From Palsa-744 sp963734815 (GTDB lineage: Bacteria; Actinomycetota; Thermoleophilia; Solirubrobacterales; Solirubrobacteraceae): 64,000 nt of DNA. The notes beneath the pieces are model-generated. The model was given only the letters and a program-made list of their open reading frames with translations. It searched no databases and was not told where the DNA came from. The translations under genes and the position numbers were made by a program. The stretch is taken from positions 1,178,001 through 1,242,000 of the forward strand of contig CAVTIH010000002.1 in NCBI GenBank assembly GCA_963734815.1, in the 5' to 3' direction. Positions 8,634 to 16,275 of the stretch are shown piece after piece; the stretch's first letter is position 1; every line of letters starts with the position of its first letter.

Positions 8634-9428
8634 ATGCGCAACATCACGACAGTCGCGGTGGCGGCGGCGCTGCTGGCATGCGGATGCCTGCCGGCGGGCG
8701 CCGGCGCGATGGCCACCGAGCAGGCGAAGCTTCATGCATCGTTCAGCCCCGATCGACTGGGGGCGACCACCACAATCGGCTTTTCCTTCACGGTCGCCAC
8801 CACCGAAGGGCTGGCGCCTCCGCCGCTGACCAGCATCGACCTGCACATGCCCGCCGGCATGAACTACACCGACACCAACCTCGGCTTGGCGGTCTGCAGT
8901 CCCGAAAAGCTGCAGCTGGAAGGCCCCGCGGCCTGCCCCGTCAACTCACGTCTCGGGTCGGGCAGCGCATACGTGGAAGTGCCGTTCGGCGACGGAGCGG
9001 GCCAGGAGCTGCCCGAAGTTCAGGCCGTAATGGGACCCTCCAACAACGGCAACCTGGTCGTGCTGTTCTACGCCAACGGCAAGACGCCGGTCTCCGCGCA
9101 GCTGGTATTCAAGGGCGAAGTCCTGCCCGCCTCGGGAATCTTCGGCTCGCAGTTGGTGACCACGGTGCCGGCGATCCCCAGCGTTCCCGACGGCCCCAAC
9201 GTTTCGGTTGTCAGCGTCAAAGCGACAATCGGCCCCCAGGGCCTGATCTACACCAAGCACGTCCACGGCAGGCTCGTGCACTTCCGTCCAACCGGCATCG
9301 GCGTGCCCGAACGGTGCCCCCACGGCGGCTTCCCGTTCTCAGCCTCGTTCACCTTCGAAGACGGTTCCTCCACAAGCACCACGGCGACGGTACCCTGTCC
9401 CGCGCACAGCGCGCGCAGGAAAAAGTAG
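8634..9428 (+). CDS. Secreted or lipid-anchored protein of unknown function
   Basis: 264 aa with a hydrophobic N-terminus, VAVAAALLACGCLPAGAGA. The LLAC segment could be a lipobox, or the region a plain Sec signal. The mature protein carries several Cys (LAVCSPEK, GPAACPVN, PERCPHGG, TVPCPAH) that could form disulfides, and predicted beta-strands. The stretch around DLHMPAGMNYTDTNLG resembles proteins I associate with other high-GC actinobacteria, but I cannot name a family. A strong AAGGGGGGAG site precedes ATG 8634. It probably forms an operon with the preceding secreted gene and is followed by an inverted repeat. Confidence 0.7.
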   Translation: MRNITTVAVAAALLACGCLPAGAGAMATEQAKLHASFSPDRLGATTTIGFSFTVATTEGLAPPPLTSIDLHMPAGMNYTDTNLGLAVCSPEKLQLEGPAACPVNSRLGSGSAYVEVPFGDGAGQELPEVQAVMGPSNNGNLVVLFYANGKTPVSAQLVFKGEVLPASGIFGSQLVTTVPAIPSVPDGPNVSVVSVKATIGPQGLIYTKHVHGRLVHFRPTGIGVPERCPHGGFPFSASFTFEDGSSTSTTATVPCPAHSARRKK

Positions 9429-9448
9429 CCGCGAGCGCGCGCAGGAAA

Positions 9449-9484
9449 AGCTTGCCGCGGCCACATCCTTGGTCGCGGCAAGCT
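9449..9484. terminator. GC-rich hairpin after the secreted-protein operon
   Basis: Arms at 9449-9462 and 9471-9484 pair at 13 of 14 positions with an 8-base loop, 20 bases after the stop codon at 9428. No T-run follows. It is either a terminator of the GC-rich type or a 3' stabilising structure. Confidence 0.5.
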
Positions 9485-9518
9485 GGCGTCCGGCGGAGTG
9501 GCACCATCTCCCCGTCCG

Positions 9519-9721
9519 GCAGTGGGTCAGTTTGAGCCCCGTCTGCATGGCGTTCTCCGAAGACCGCTTTGGTCTTGCGATAGTAGATATACAAAGGGGG
9601 TGGGGTTGTTGTAAAAAATTCAGAGCCCGGTAGCAATTGCGCACGGCTTTCAATTTTTGTTTCACACCCCTCCCCTATTGCAGAGCTATATACGGCTCTA
9701 TTCCTAAACTGACCCAGTGCC
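9519..9721. mobile_element. 203-bp segment with terminal inverted repeats (MITE-like candidate)
   Basis: GGCAGTGGGTCAGTTT at 9519-9534 and AAACTGACCCAGTGCC at 9706-9721 are inverted repeats matching at 15 of 16 positions. The inside is AT-rich for this genome and holds three further hairpins: AGACC-GCTTT-GGTCT near 9560-9575, the long one at 9595-9676, and AGAGC...GCTCT near 9682-9699. There is no transposase. A 25-bp imperfect direct repeat lies outside each end (9487-9511, 9725-9749). A non-autonomous element is the simplest reading; a structured RNA gene is the alternative. Confidence 0.45.
9595..9676. repeat. Dispersed AT-rich hairpin repeat, copy A
   Basis: The 82-bp unit is an imperfect palindrome. 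Outer arms run from AGGGGGTGGGG to ACACCCCTCCCCT; the inner stem AAAAATTCAGAGCC pairs with GGCTTTCAATTTTT at 12 of 14 positions (counting one G-T). The loop carries TAGCAATTGCGCAC with the palindrome GCAATTGC. A second copy with the same loop core lies at 58831-58912 in the same orientation. Confidence 0.7.
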
Positions 9722-9796
9722 CCCCGTCCGGCGGAGCGGCACCGTCTCCTGCCGCAGAGTGATCGCGTCACCCGGCGGGAAGGCGGCCACCGCGTG

Positions 9797-9919
9797 GTTG
9801 TTGCGGACGGCGAGCGGATGGACGCCGCCACCGCTTGGTCGTTGCAGATGGCGAGCGGATGGACGCCGCCACCGCTTGGTCGTTGCAGATGGCGAGCGGA
9901 TGGACGCCGCCACCAATGC
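9797..9919. repeat. 41-bp tandem repeat, three copies
   Basis: Three head-to-tail units begin at 9797, 9838 and 9879, each containing GCGAGCGGATGGACGCCGCC. The second and third are nearly identical until the last few bases. The unit is not a multiple of three and there are no spacers, so it is neither coding nor a CRISPR array. Confidence 0.85.
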
Positions 9920-10075
9920 ACCCGGCTACTCACACAAGCAGGTAGGCATCGGTCACCGCGGGAATCGGCGGCTGAGCTGAGATGCGCGACGATCACCGCT
10001 GGCCGCAGGGTCGGCAGCCGGGCGCGCAACCCTCTCCCGCGAGCGTCGCGGGATGCTTGATTGGGACCTCGGGTG

Positions 10076-12595
10076 TCAGTCCTGCAGCGCCACCGCCGGC
10101 GGCACGCCGGCGGCAATGTATCCCGGTATCGCGACAATCGCCACGGCCGCCGCGGTCACCAGCGCGAGGCTGGCGAGTGCGACAAGGATGCCGAAGGAGT
10201 ACACCACAGGGAAGTTGATCACGTTGGCGAGGGCGCGGTCGAGCAGCTGCTGGCCGTAGAGGCCAAACACCGCGCCGCTGACGCAACCCACGCCGAGCAA
10301 CAGCAGGCTCTCCAGGAGAATCGTGCGCCACAGTTCCGCGCGCGGGAAGCCCTCCAGCTTCAGCTTCGCCAGGCGCGGGCGGCGCTGCCACACCATGTTG
10401 CCCATCGCCGCGGCCATCGCCAGCACCGCCGCTATCAGGATCAGCGTCGCGATCTGGCTGAGGCGTTCGAGGCCCTGGTGGCTGAGCGCGCGCTGCTGGG
10501 CTGCGTGTTCTTCGGCGGTCTGCACCGCAAAGCCCGAGCCGCTGCCGAGCGCGCTTTCGATCTCGTGCTTGCCCTGCGCCTGGGAAACGCCAGGTGAGAG
10601 CAGCACGTTGTATGCGCTCGCGTCCGCCGAGCCCCACACGCGCGCGTAGTCGTCGGCGTTCATGATGATCGCGCCCGGCGCCCACCCAATGTTGGTACCG
10701 ATCGCCGCCACTTTGAAGACGCTCGGCACAGGGGTGGGCAGCGCGAAGGAGCCACCGACGTGCAGGTGGTGTTCATCGGCGATCGCCTGCGACACCACCA
10801 TCCAGTCGCCACTGCGCACCTCTTCTTCGGCCCGCTTGACGTTCCCTTCGACGATCTGGCTGGCGGGCAGCAGCGGCGTGGAGTCGCGCGGCGGGGCGAT
10901 CACCCACACGCGCCGTTCGCCGATGTCCAACAGCCCTCCGCGGTAGAGACGCACAGCGCTCACGCCCGGCAAGCTCGCGAGCTTACCCTGATCGCTCGGC
11001 GTGAACGGGGTGGTCCTCAGCAGGTCGTAGGAGCCCGCCGGTGCCACCCATACGGCGGTGAAGGCGTTCATGTCGTGCGCCGCGTTTTCGAGGCCGTGCA
11101 GCAAATCTCCGTGCGCCGCCTCGATCGCGACGCTGCCGAACACGGCGACGGCTCCGGTCGCGGCGATTGCCACCGCGCGCGCGCGCCCGGCGCGCAGCTC
11201 CATGACCGCCACGTGCGGCACGGCGCTCGTGATCCCAGGCGCGATCCGCCGCACCAGCGCGAGCGTCGCGTTCAACGGGATCGGCAGCAGCAGCAGCAGC
11301 GCGCCCACCAGGAACACCATCCCCAGCACCGCCGACTTCGGCGCCGCCAACAGAATTGCCGTGGCCGCCGCCAGGCACACCACCCCGCCCAGCGCCAGCC
11401 AGCGTGTGCCGCTGAGTGTGCCGGCGCCGTCCTTGTCGGTGATCGCCGCCAGCGGCTGACGCGAGACGATGTCTTTGAGCGGGCTGAGCACCGCCACCGA
11501 GGCGGCCAGCATCCCCCCCGCGACCGCGACCGCGACACTCTGGGCGCTCACCACGCGCTGCGCGCCAACCGCGAAAGCGGAGGAGAGGTAGCCGGGGTTC
11601 GCGTGGAAGAGGTGGATCGAGAGCTCCTCGCCGAGCGCCAGCCCGAGCATGCACGCCAGCACGCCGAGCACCAGCGCGTCGAACATCATCACCGCGATCA
11701 CCGTCCGCGGGGGATAGCCATCGCGGCGCAGGTCGGCGATCAACCGCCGCCGCTGGGGCACCGTCAGAAGCATCGCGTTGAACGCGAACAGGAAGCCGAC
11801 GAGCGCGCTGATCACGGCGAACAGCGCCGTGGACTGGTTGGTGGCGGCCGCCGCTTTCGTGAACAGCGTTTCGTCGTAGTTAGCCGGCTCCACGTTCAAC
11901 CGCCCCCCCGCCAGTCGTTCGAGCCCCGCGCGCACGCTTGCTTCGGCACCCGGCACGGGCTCGACGAGCACGCGGCTCACGCGGTTTTGCAGCCCGGTCA
12001 TTTCCTGGGCGAATTCGAGCGTCGTCACCGCAATCGGGCTGGAGGTGAGCGCTCCGATCTGGTTGGCGTGCAGCAGCGCATACAACGGCGCGTGTTCCAC
12101 GTGACCGCTCACCTTGAGGGTCGCTTCGGAGCCAAACTTCACGATCCCGATCTTGTGGCCCAGCGGCGCCGGCAGCACGAGCGCTCCAAAGCCGCCGAAA
12201 CCTTCCACCTTGACCTTGCGCACGAGCGCCCCATCGAGTTTTGCGAGACTCGCGTCGGCGCCCACCAGCTCAACCGATTCTGCGCCCTTCGGGCCGGAGA
12301 TCTCAGCATTCCCTTCGAGCAGCGGCGCCGCGACGCGCACCCCCGGGAGGTGGCGCACCTTCGCAACCATCCCCGCTTCGAAGCCCTGCGCATCGCGAGC
12401 GAGCAGCTGCAGCGAGGCGTTTCCGACGATCCCTTTGGAGAGCTGCGCCACCGAGCTCGACAGGCTCGAGCTCGCCACCTGCGAGGCGAACAGCAGCGCC
12501 ACGCCCGCCGCGATGCCAACGATCGCAAACAGCTCCTGCAAGGCCCGCGCGCGCAGGCGCACGCGGTAGAGGTGCAGAACGTTGAGAGGCTTCAT
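10076..12595 (-). CDS. ABC transporter permease, FtsX/MacB type
   Basis: 839 aa. The layout is a transmembrane helix at about 20-45, a large extracytoplasmic domain (about 50-255), a three-helix FtsX block (about 258-370), further helices (about 395-450), a second extracytoplasmic domain (about 490-690), and a final three-helix FtsX block (about 705-835). This duplicated arrangement matches single-chain permeases that work with a LolD-like ATPase to move lipids, peptides or lipoproteins across or out of the membrane. The ATPase gene ends 10 bp upstream on the same strand, so the two form one operon. The start is ATG at 12595. The substrate is unknown. Confidence 0.9.
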   Translation of the reverse strand: MKPLNVLHLYRVRLRARALQELFAIVGIAAGVALLFASQVASSSLSSSVAQLSKGIVGNASLQLLARDAQGFEAGMVAKVRHLPGVRVAAPLLEGNAEISGPKGAESVELVGADASLAKLDGALVRKVKVEGFGGFGALVLPAPLGHKIGIVKFGSEATLKVSGHVEHAPLYALLHANQIGALTSSPIAVTTLEFAQEMTGLQNRVSRVLVEPVPGAEASVRAGLERLAGGRLNVEPANYDETLFTKAAAATNQSTALFAVISALVGFLFAFNAMLLTVPQRRRLIADLRRDGYPPRTVIAVMMFDALVLGVLACMLGLALGEELSIHLFHANPGYLSSAFAVGAQRVVSAQSVAVAVAGGMLAASVAVLSPLKDIVSRQPLAAITDKDGAGTLSGTRWLALGGVVCLAAATAILLAAPKSAVLGMVFLVGALLLLLPIPLNATLALVRRIAPGITSAVPHVAVMELRAGRARAVAIAATGAVAVFGSVAIEAAHGDLLHGLENAAHDMNAFTAVWVAPAGSYDLLRTTPFTPSDQGKLASLPGVSAVRLYRGGLLDIGERRVWVIAPPRDSTPLLPASQIVEGNVKRAEEEVRSGDWMVVSQAIADEHHLHVGGSFALPTPVPSVFKVAAIGTNIGWAPGAIIMNADDYARVWGSADASAYNVLLSPGVSQAQGKHEIESALGSGSGFAVQTAEEHAAQQRALSHQGLERLSQIATLILIAAVLAMAAAMGNMVWQRRPRLAKLKLEGFPRAELWRTILLESLLLLGVGCVSGAVFGLYGQQLLDRALANVINFPVVYSFGILVALASLALVTAAAVAIVAIPGYIAAGVPPAVALQD

Positions 12596-12605
12596 CGCAG
12601 TTCCC

Positions 12606-13310
12606 CTACTGCGCGGCTACCCGCGCGGCCCACTGCTCGGGCTCGTACTCGCCCAGCTTGCCGTCGCGTAGCGCGAGCACGCGGTCGGCGTACGCCGCCG
12701 CCTGCGGGTCGTGGCTGACCAGCACGATCGCCACCTGGTGTTCCCGGCACAGTTCGGTCAACAGTTCCAGCACTTCGCGGCCGCGCTGGGTGTCGAGGCT
12801 GCCGGTCGGCTCATCGGCCAGTAGCAGGCGCGGTTTGGTGGAGAGCGCACGCGCGATCATCACCCGCTGACGCTCACCCATCGAGAGCGTCTCCGCGCTG
12901 TGGTCGAGGCGCTCGCCGAGGCCGAGGCGCTCGAGCAGCGGCGCGATCTGGCGGTGAGCATCGCGCCAGCGCATGCTCTTGAGCAGCTTCAGCACCGCGT
13001 TGTCGATCGCGGTCACGCCTGGCAGCAGATCGAAGTTCTGGCGGATGAAGCCCAGTTCGGAGAGCCGAAAGTGCGAGGCCTCCTTCTCGCTCAGCGAGGA
13101 GACGTCGCGGCCACCGATCAGCACCGCGCCGCTGGTTGGCGCAAGGAGCGTTGCCACCATCAACAACAGCGTCGTCTTGCCCGACCCGCTCGGCCCATAC
13201 AGCGCCACCATCTCGCCAGGCTGCACTTCAAGCGACACGCCGTCGACGGCTCGCACCGGCTCCCCGCCGATCTGAGGGTAGTGCTTTACAAGATCACGCA
13301 GCTCAAGCAT
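12606..13310 (-). CDS. ABC transporter ATP-binding protein (LolD/MacB family)
   Basis: 234 aa, the normal length. It has Walker A GPSGSGKTTLLL (about 39-50), Q-loop FIRQNFDLL, the ABC signature LSMGERQRV, which departs from LSGGQ at the third position as some family members do, Walker B LLLADEPTGSLD, and the H-loop VSHDPQ. The SLDTQ stretch after Walker B is typical of the MacB/LolD group. The start is ATG at 13310. It is the first gene of the operon with the FtsX-type permease. Confidence 0.93.
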   Translation of the reverse strand: MLELRDLVKHYPQIGGEPVRAVDGVSLEVQPGEMVALYGPSGSGKTTLLLMVATLLAPTSGAVLIGGRDVSSLSEKEASHFRLSELGFIRQNFDLLPGVTAIDNAVLKLLKSMRWRDAHRQIAPLLERLGLGERLDHSAETLSMGERQRVMIARALSTKPRLLLADEPTGSLDTQRGREVLELLTELCREHQVAIVLVSHDPQAAAYADRVLALRDGKLGEYEPEQWAARVAAQ

Positions 13311-13417
13311 CGGGGCTCTCCCTAATGTGGCACATCAAACATGCCCGTCCCGCAGCGCGGCGGGCGTGGGTGGCAGGCCGGCTCCCATGGCCGAGTTTGA
13401 TCTGATCGGACACTGAT

Positions 13418-14635
13418 TTACTTTATGCCACGCGCATCGTGGCCGAGCGGGGCGCGCGTGGTGGCGATCGCCGAGGCGGGGGCCACCTCCTGCGCCGGGG
13501 GCATCACTACCTCCGCTCCACCGCCGCGCCGCGCCGGCGCGCCGGGCGTGCTGGGCGCCAGGCGCCGCAGCGCCAGACGTGAGCGGAACACCGTCATCGC
13601 CATCTGCGCCGGCTCCCCAAGCGCCTCCAGCACAGCGTCGGCGACCGGCGCCGCCTCGGGCACGCGCGCCTCCGGCGTGCACAGGTAGAAGCTTGCCATG
13701 GCCGCCAACACCAGCGTGTGGCGGCGGCCCGGCAGCGCCTGAGCCGCCTGCATCGAGTGCTCCGCCAGTAGCCCCATGCGCGTGGCCGCGTCGCACGGGG
13801 AGGCGTAGCAACCGACAAGACTGCGCTGGCCCGTCGCGTAATCCTCAGCGGCGTCGATCAGGTTGTCCAGCAGCGAGTGCAGCGCCCCGATCCAGGGAAA
13901 GTAGGCGGACTCGATCGCCACGATCTCCTCAGGGTTCACGTGGGGTTCGGCGGCTGCGGCAATCAGCGCGTAGACGCACAGCGAGCTGCCCCCGGCAGCC
14001 GCCGTCTCCCACCAGCGCATGCCGATCCCGTGCGGCGTATGCGCCCGTGCCCACCGTTCGAGCGCCAGGTAGTCGCCCTGCACCTCGCCGGTGTTGCAGC
14101 TCTGGAAGGCCACGATCCGCTCCGCCGCACGCAGCGCGGCGGGCGCAACCGCCGCGTAGGAGGGCAGCTGCGCCAGCGCCGCACGACAGCCGTCCACCGT
14201 CTCCTTGAGATAGCCGCCGTCCTCCTGCAGATGATGGTGGGCGTAGTAGTCGAGATGCTCCGCCTCGGGGTCCAGCGCTACCAGCAGCGCGCGGTGCAGG
14301 AGCCTGCCGTTTGCCACCGGGTCGGTGTTCGGCAGCTCGGTCAGCATGTCCAGGTAGTTGTATGCCGCCTGGAAGCACACCATTGCGCGCGCAGCCGCGG
14401 CGCGCCGGCGCCGAGGGACGAACGCCGCGAACGCGCTCGCGCCCTCGATATTGCCCCACTTGCGCAGAGCGTCCACCACGACCTGGCGCAGCAACTGGTC
14501 GGGGATCTCCTGAGCGCGCGCCTCGCGACGGCGACGCTCGGCGCAGACACCGGGGAACACGCCCAGCCAGTAGCGCCTCGCCGCGCCCGCGAAGGATCCC
14601 CCAAGTGCGACACGACCACCAGCTTTAGAACTCAT
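13418..14635 (-). CDS. DUF2600 family protein, putative tetraprenyl-curcumene-type terpene synthase
   Basis: 405 aa, all-helical. The family prototype, Bacillus YtpB, makes tetraprenyl-beta-curcumene from heptaprenyl diphosphate. Candidate metal-binding segments are AAYNYLDMLTELPNTD (about 92-107) and ALHSLLDNLIDAAEDYATG (about 251-269). YYAHHHLQEDGGYL is another conserved-looking block. GGGGGAGG on the coding strand ends five bases before ATG 14635; an in-frame GTG at 14641 lies too close to that site. About 40 C-terminal residues are Pro/Ala-rich and unconserved. No prenyl synthase or cyclase is adjacent. Confidence 0.72.
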   Translation of the reverse strand: MSSKAGGRVALGGSFAGAARRYWLGVFPGVCAERRRREARAQEIPDQLLRQVVVDALRKWGNIEGASAFAAFVPRRRRAAAARAMVCFQAAYNYLDMLTELPNTDPVANGRLLHRALLVALDPEAEHLDYYAHHHLQEDGGYLKETVDGCRAALAQLPSYAAVAPAALRAAERIVAFQSCNTGEVQGDYLALERWARAHTPHGIGMRWWETAAAGGSSLCVYALIAAAAEPHVNPEEIVAIESAYFPWIGALHSLLDNLIDAAEDYATGQRSLVGCYASPCDAATRMGLLAEHSMQAAQALPGRRHTLVLAAMASFYLCTPEARVPEAAPVADAVLEALGEPAQMAMTVFRSRLALRRLAPSTPGAPARRGGGAEVVMPPAQEVAPASAIATTRAPLGHDARGIK

Positions 14636-14900
14636 CGGCACCTCCCCCAGACCCTAGCTCCTCGACCACGCCGACCCGCGCGCTCCCGGATTATAGACGC
14701 TGACGCGACCCGCTGTCCAGCGTGCCACTTTCACGTGTAAGAGAATGTTCCAGATGCGGCCTCTCAGTTAGGGTGCTGATCCCCATTCTAGGCTGCCATG
14801 ATGGTTCGATGAGCCACCACCGAGCGGCACGCGGTCGCGCGAGACGGCTGAGTCTCAGGCTCCGCAATCACGCCCTCGCGCGGGACGCTGAAGCTCAGGC

Positions 14901-15911
14901 TCAGCGATCGTTGCGGGCGCGGATCGCCTGCTCGAGCTCCTCGCCGCGCTGAGTCAGCCGCCACATGTTCGGCTCGCCTCTCACGAGGCTCTCGCCCCCA
15001 TTGGAGATCAGCCCGAGGCCCTCCAGGCGCGCCAGCAGCTTCGACATCTGGCCCTGGTCGGCAACGCCCGCGTCGCGTGCGATCTGGCGGTTGTTGAGCC
15101 CCGGCTGCGCCGCCACCGCGCTCAACACGCGCATCGTGCGATAGGTGAGGCGCATATCCAGGTGCTTGAGTGGGTCCTCCGGGCTGCGCGCCTGACGGCG
15201 CGCGCGTGGCGAACGGCGGGCCAACTCGGCGGCGGCCGCCTCGGGACCCAGGTAGGGCAGCACGATCATGCTCATCAGCTGCCCCCGCAGCGACACCAGC
15301 GGCTTGGGCGACGGCTCGCGTAGACGGGTGTACAACACGCCCAACACGGCGCCCACCACACCCTCCGCGATGACTCGGTTGAGGCCCGCTTGGGTGCCCG
15401 CCTCGCGACGACCGCGGTCCACTGCGCCCACCAGCGCGTCCACCACACCCGCGCGACGCTCCAGCGCCTCGGGACCCGCGGCGAGCGAGTCCACCACGCA
15501 CAGCGCCGCCGTTGCGGGATCGGCGTCGAAGTATTCGAGCATCGCGGTGAGCGCAGCACCGATCCGCGCGCTCCACCCACGCTCGCGGCGGTACGCCGGC
15601 ATTACCGCCCCCTCAATCCGCCCCAGCGCGTCATCCAACGCCTCCAACAGACACGCTTCGCGATCCTCGAACAGCTCATAGAAGGTACGGCGGGACACGC
15701 CCGCCCGGCCGACGACGTGCGCCACCGTCACCCGCTCGGCGCCACGCTCGCGGGTCAGGTCCACCATTGCACCCAGCATCCGCGCGCGCTGGATCTCCGC
15801 CACGCGCTCGCGCTCGAGGTCGAGCTCGCCACGCCCGCGAGCCGACGATTCGCCCGAGCGCAGCTCGCGCCGATGACCACTGCCATCCTCAGTGCCACTC
15901 CTGCTCACCAC
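14901..15911 (-). CDS. TetR-family regulator with a C-terminal MarR-like winged-helix domain
   Basis: 336 aa against the usual 190-220. The N-terminal TetR helix-turn-helix occupies about 40-90 (VTVAHVVGRAGVSRRTFYEL), followed by a helical ligand domain to about 215. The C-terminal part (about 245-330) looks like a second DNA-binding winged helix (MRVLSAVAAQPGLNNRQIAR, ADQGQMSKLLARLEGLGLI). Two DNA-binding domains in one chain is uncommon. The start is GTG 15911 (the next codon is also GTG). A promoter at 15965-15994 with an overlapping inverted repeat suggests autoregulation. The adjacent DUF2600 gene is a possible target. Confidence 0.85.
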   Translation of the reverse strand: MVSRSGTEDGSGHRRELRSGESSARGRGELDLERERVAEIQRARMLGAMVDLTRERGAERVTVAHVVGRAGVSRRTFYELFEDREACLLEALDDALGRIEGAVMPAYRRERGWSARIGAALTAMLEYFDADPATAALCVVDSLAAGPEALERRAGVVDALVGAVDRGRREAGTQAGLNRVIAEGVVGAVLGVLYTRLREPSPKPLVSLRGQLMSMIVLPYLGPEAAAAELARRSPRARRQARSPEDPLKHLDMRLTYRTMRVLSAVAAQPGLNNRQIARDAGVADQGQMSKLLARLEGLGLISNGGESLVRGEPNMWRLTQRGEELEQAIRARNDR

Positions 15912-16275
15912 TTTGCCATGACTTCCGATCCTCTCACCTCACTCCCGCCTGCCCCGGCATGTGGAATATAGGCGACAAGCAGTGATTTTGTCAAGGGATG
16001 TCTCTGTTTCTCCAAAAGTGTCCGATGCCGGTATCTCCGCGGATTGGCACGTTGCCCGCAGTGATCGCTGCCGGCGGAACGACCAGCGCAAAATTCGAAC
16101 ATCTGGTCATAGTCGGGAAGAATTTGCCCACTTCGGTGGTATCCTGCTGCGTGGAGCGCAAACAAAACCGGGACGTGGAATTGGGCGAGGCTCGCCAAAG
16201 TGGCGGGTACGGCACCGTCCGCAAGCGTTCCAGGGCCAGGCGTTTGACATCCAATCGTCTCCAGGAAAAACAGCG
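15912..16275. other. 364-bp divergent intergenic region
   Basis: It holds the reverse-strand promoter of the TetR-MarR gene (15965-15994). The right part, up to the kinase start at 16276, is open in the kinase frame, but its composition is lower in GC and no domain is seen, so I treat it as leader. AGGA at 16263-16266 is the probable ribosome site for the kinase. Confidence 0.5.
15965..15994 (-). promoter_or_regulatory. Strong sigma-70-like promoter with overlapping operator, reading into the TetR-MarR gene
   Basis: On the reverse strand TTGACA (15994-15989) and TATATT (15970-15965) are 18 bp apart, near-consensus for both boxes. GACAA-N9-TTGTC, an inverted repeat, overlaps the -35 box and spacer, the expected place for a repressor such as the TetR protein it would transcribe. 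Confidence 0.6.

Larger units (their letters stand above)
9429..10075. other. Non-coding, repeat-rich, partly AT-rich intergenic locus
   Basis: The 647 bp between a secreted-protein gene and the ABC permease hold no convincing gene. They contain a hairpin (9449-9484), a 25-bp imperfect direct repeat (9487-9511 and 9725-9749, 23 of 25 identical), a segment bounded by inverted repeats (9519-9721) that includes a long AT-rich hairpin, and a 41-bp tandem repeat (9797-9919). Open frames here on the reverse strand are interrupted by repeat units whose length is not a multiple of three. Confidence 0.7.

Noticed and set aside
9797..9919. Possible CRISPR array
   Set aside because: The units are contiguous 41-bp copies with no unique spacers, and no cas gene is nearby.
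9339..10137. Two reverse open frames through the repeat locus (to 9665 and to 10137)
   Set aside because: They run across the tandem array and the inverted-repeat segment, lack ribosome sites and end inside a real gene on the other strand; only the short shared peptide in the hairpin was kept as a finding.
15961..16275. N-terminal extension of the sensor kinase
   Set aside because: About 105 residues without similarity or ribosome site; the GAF domain begins shortly after ATG 16276.
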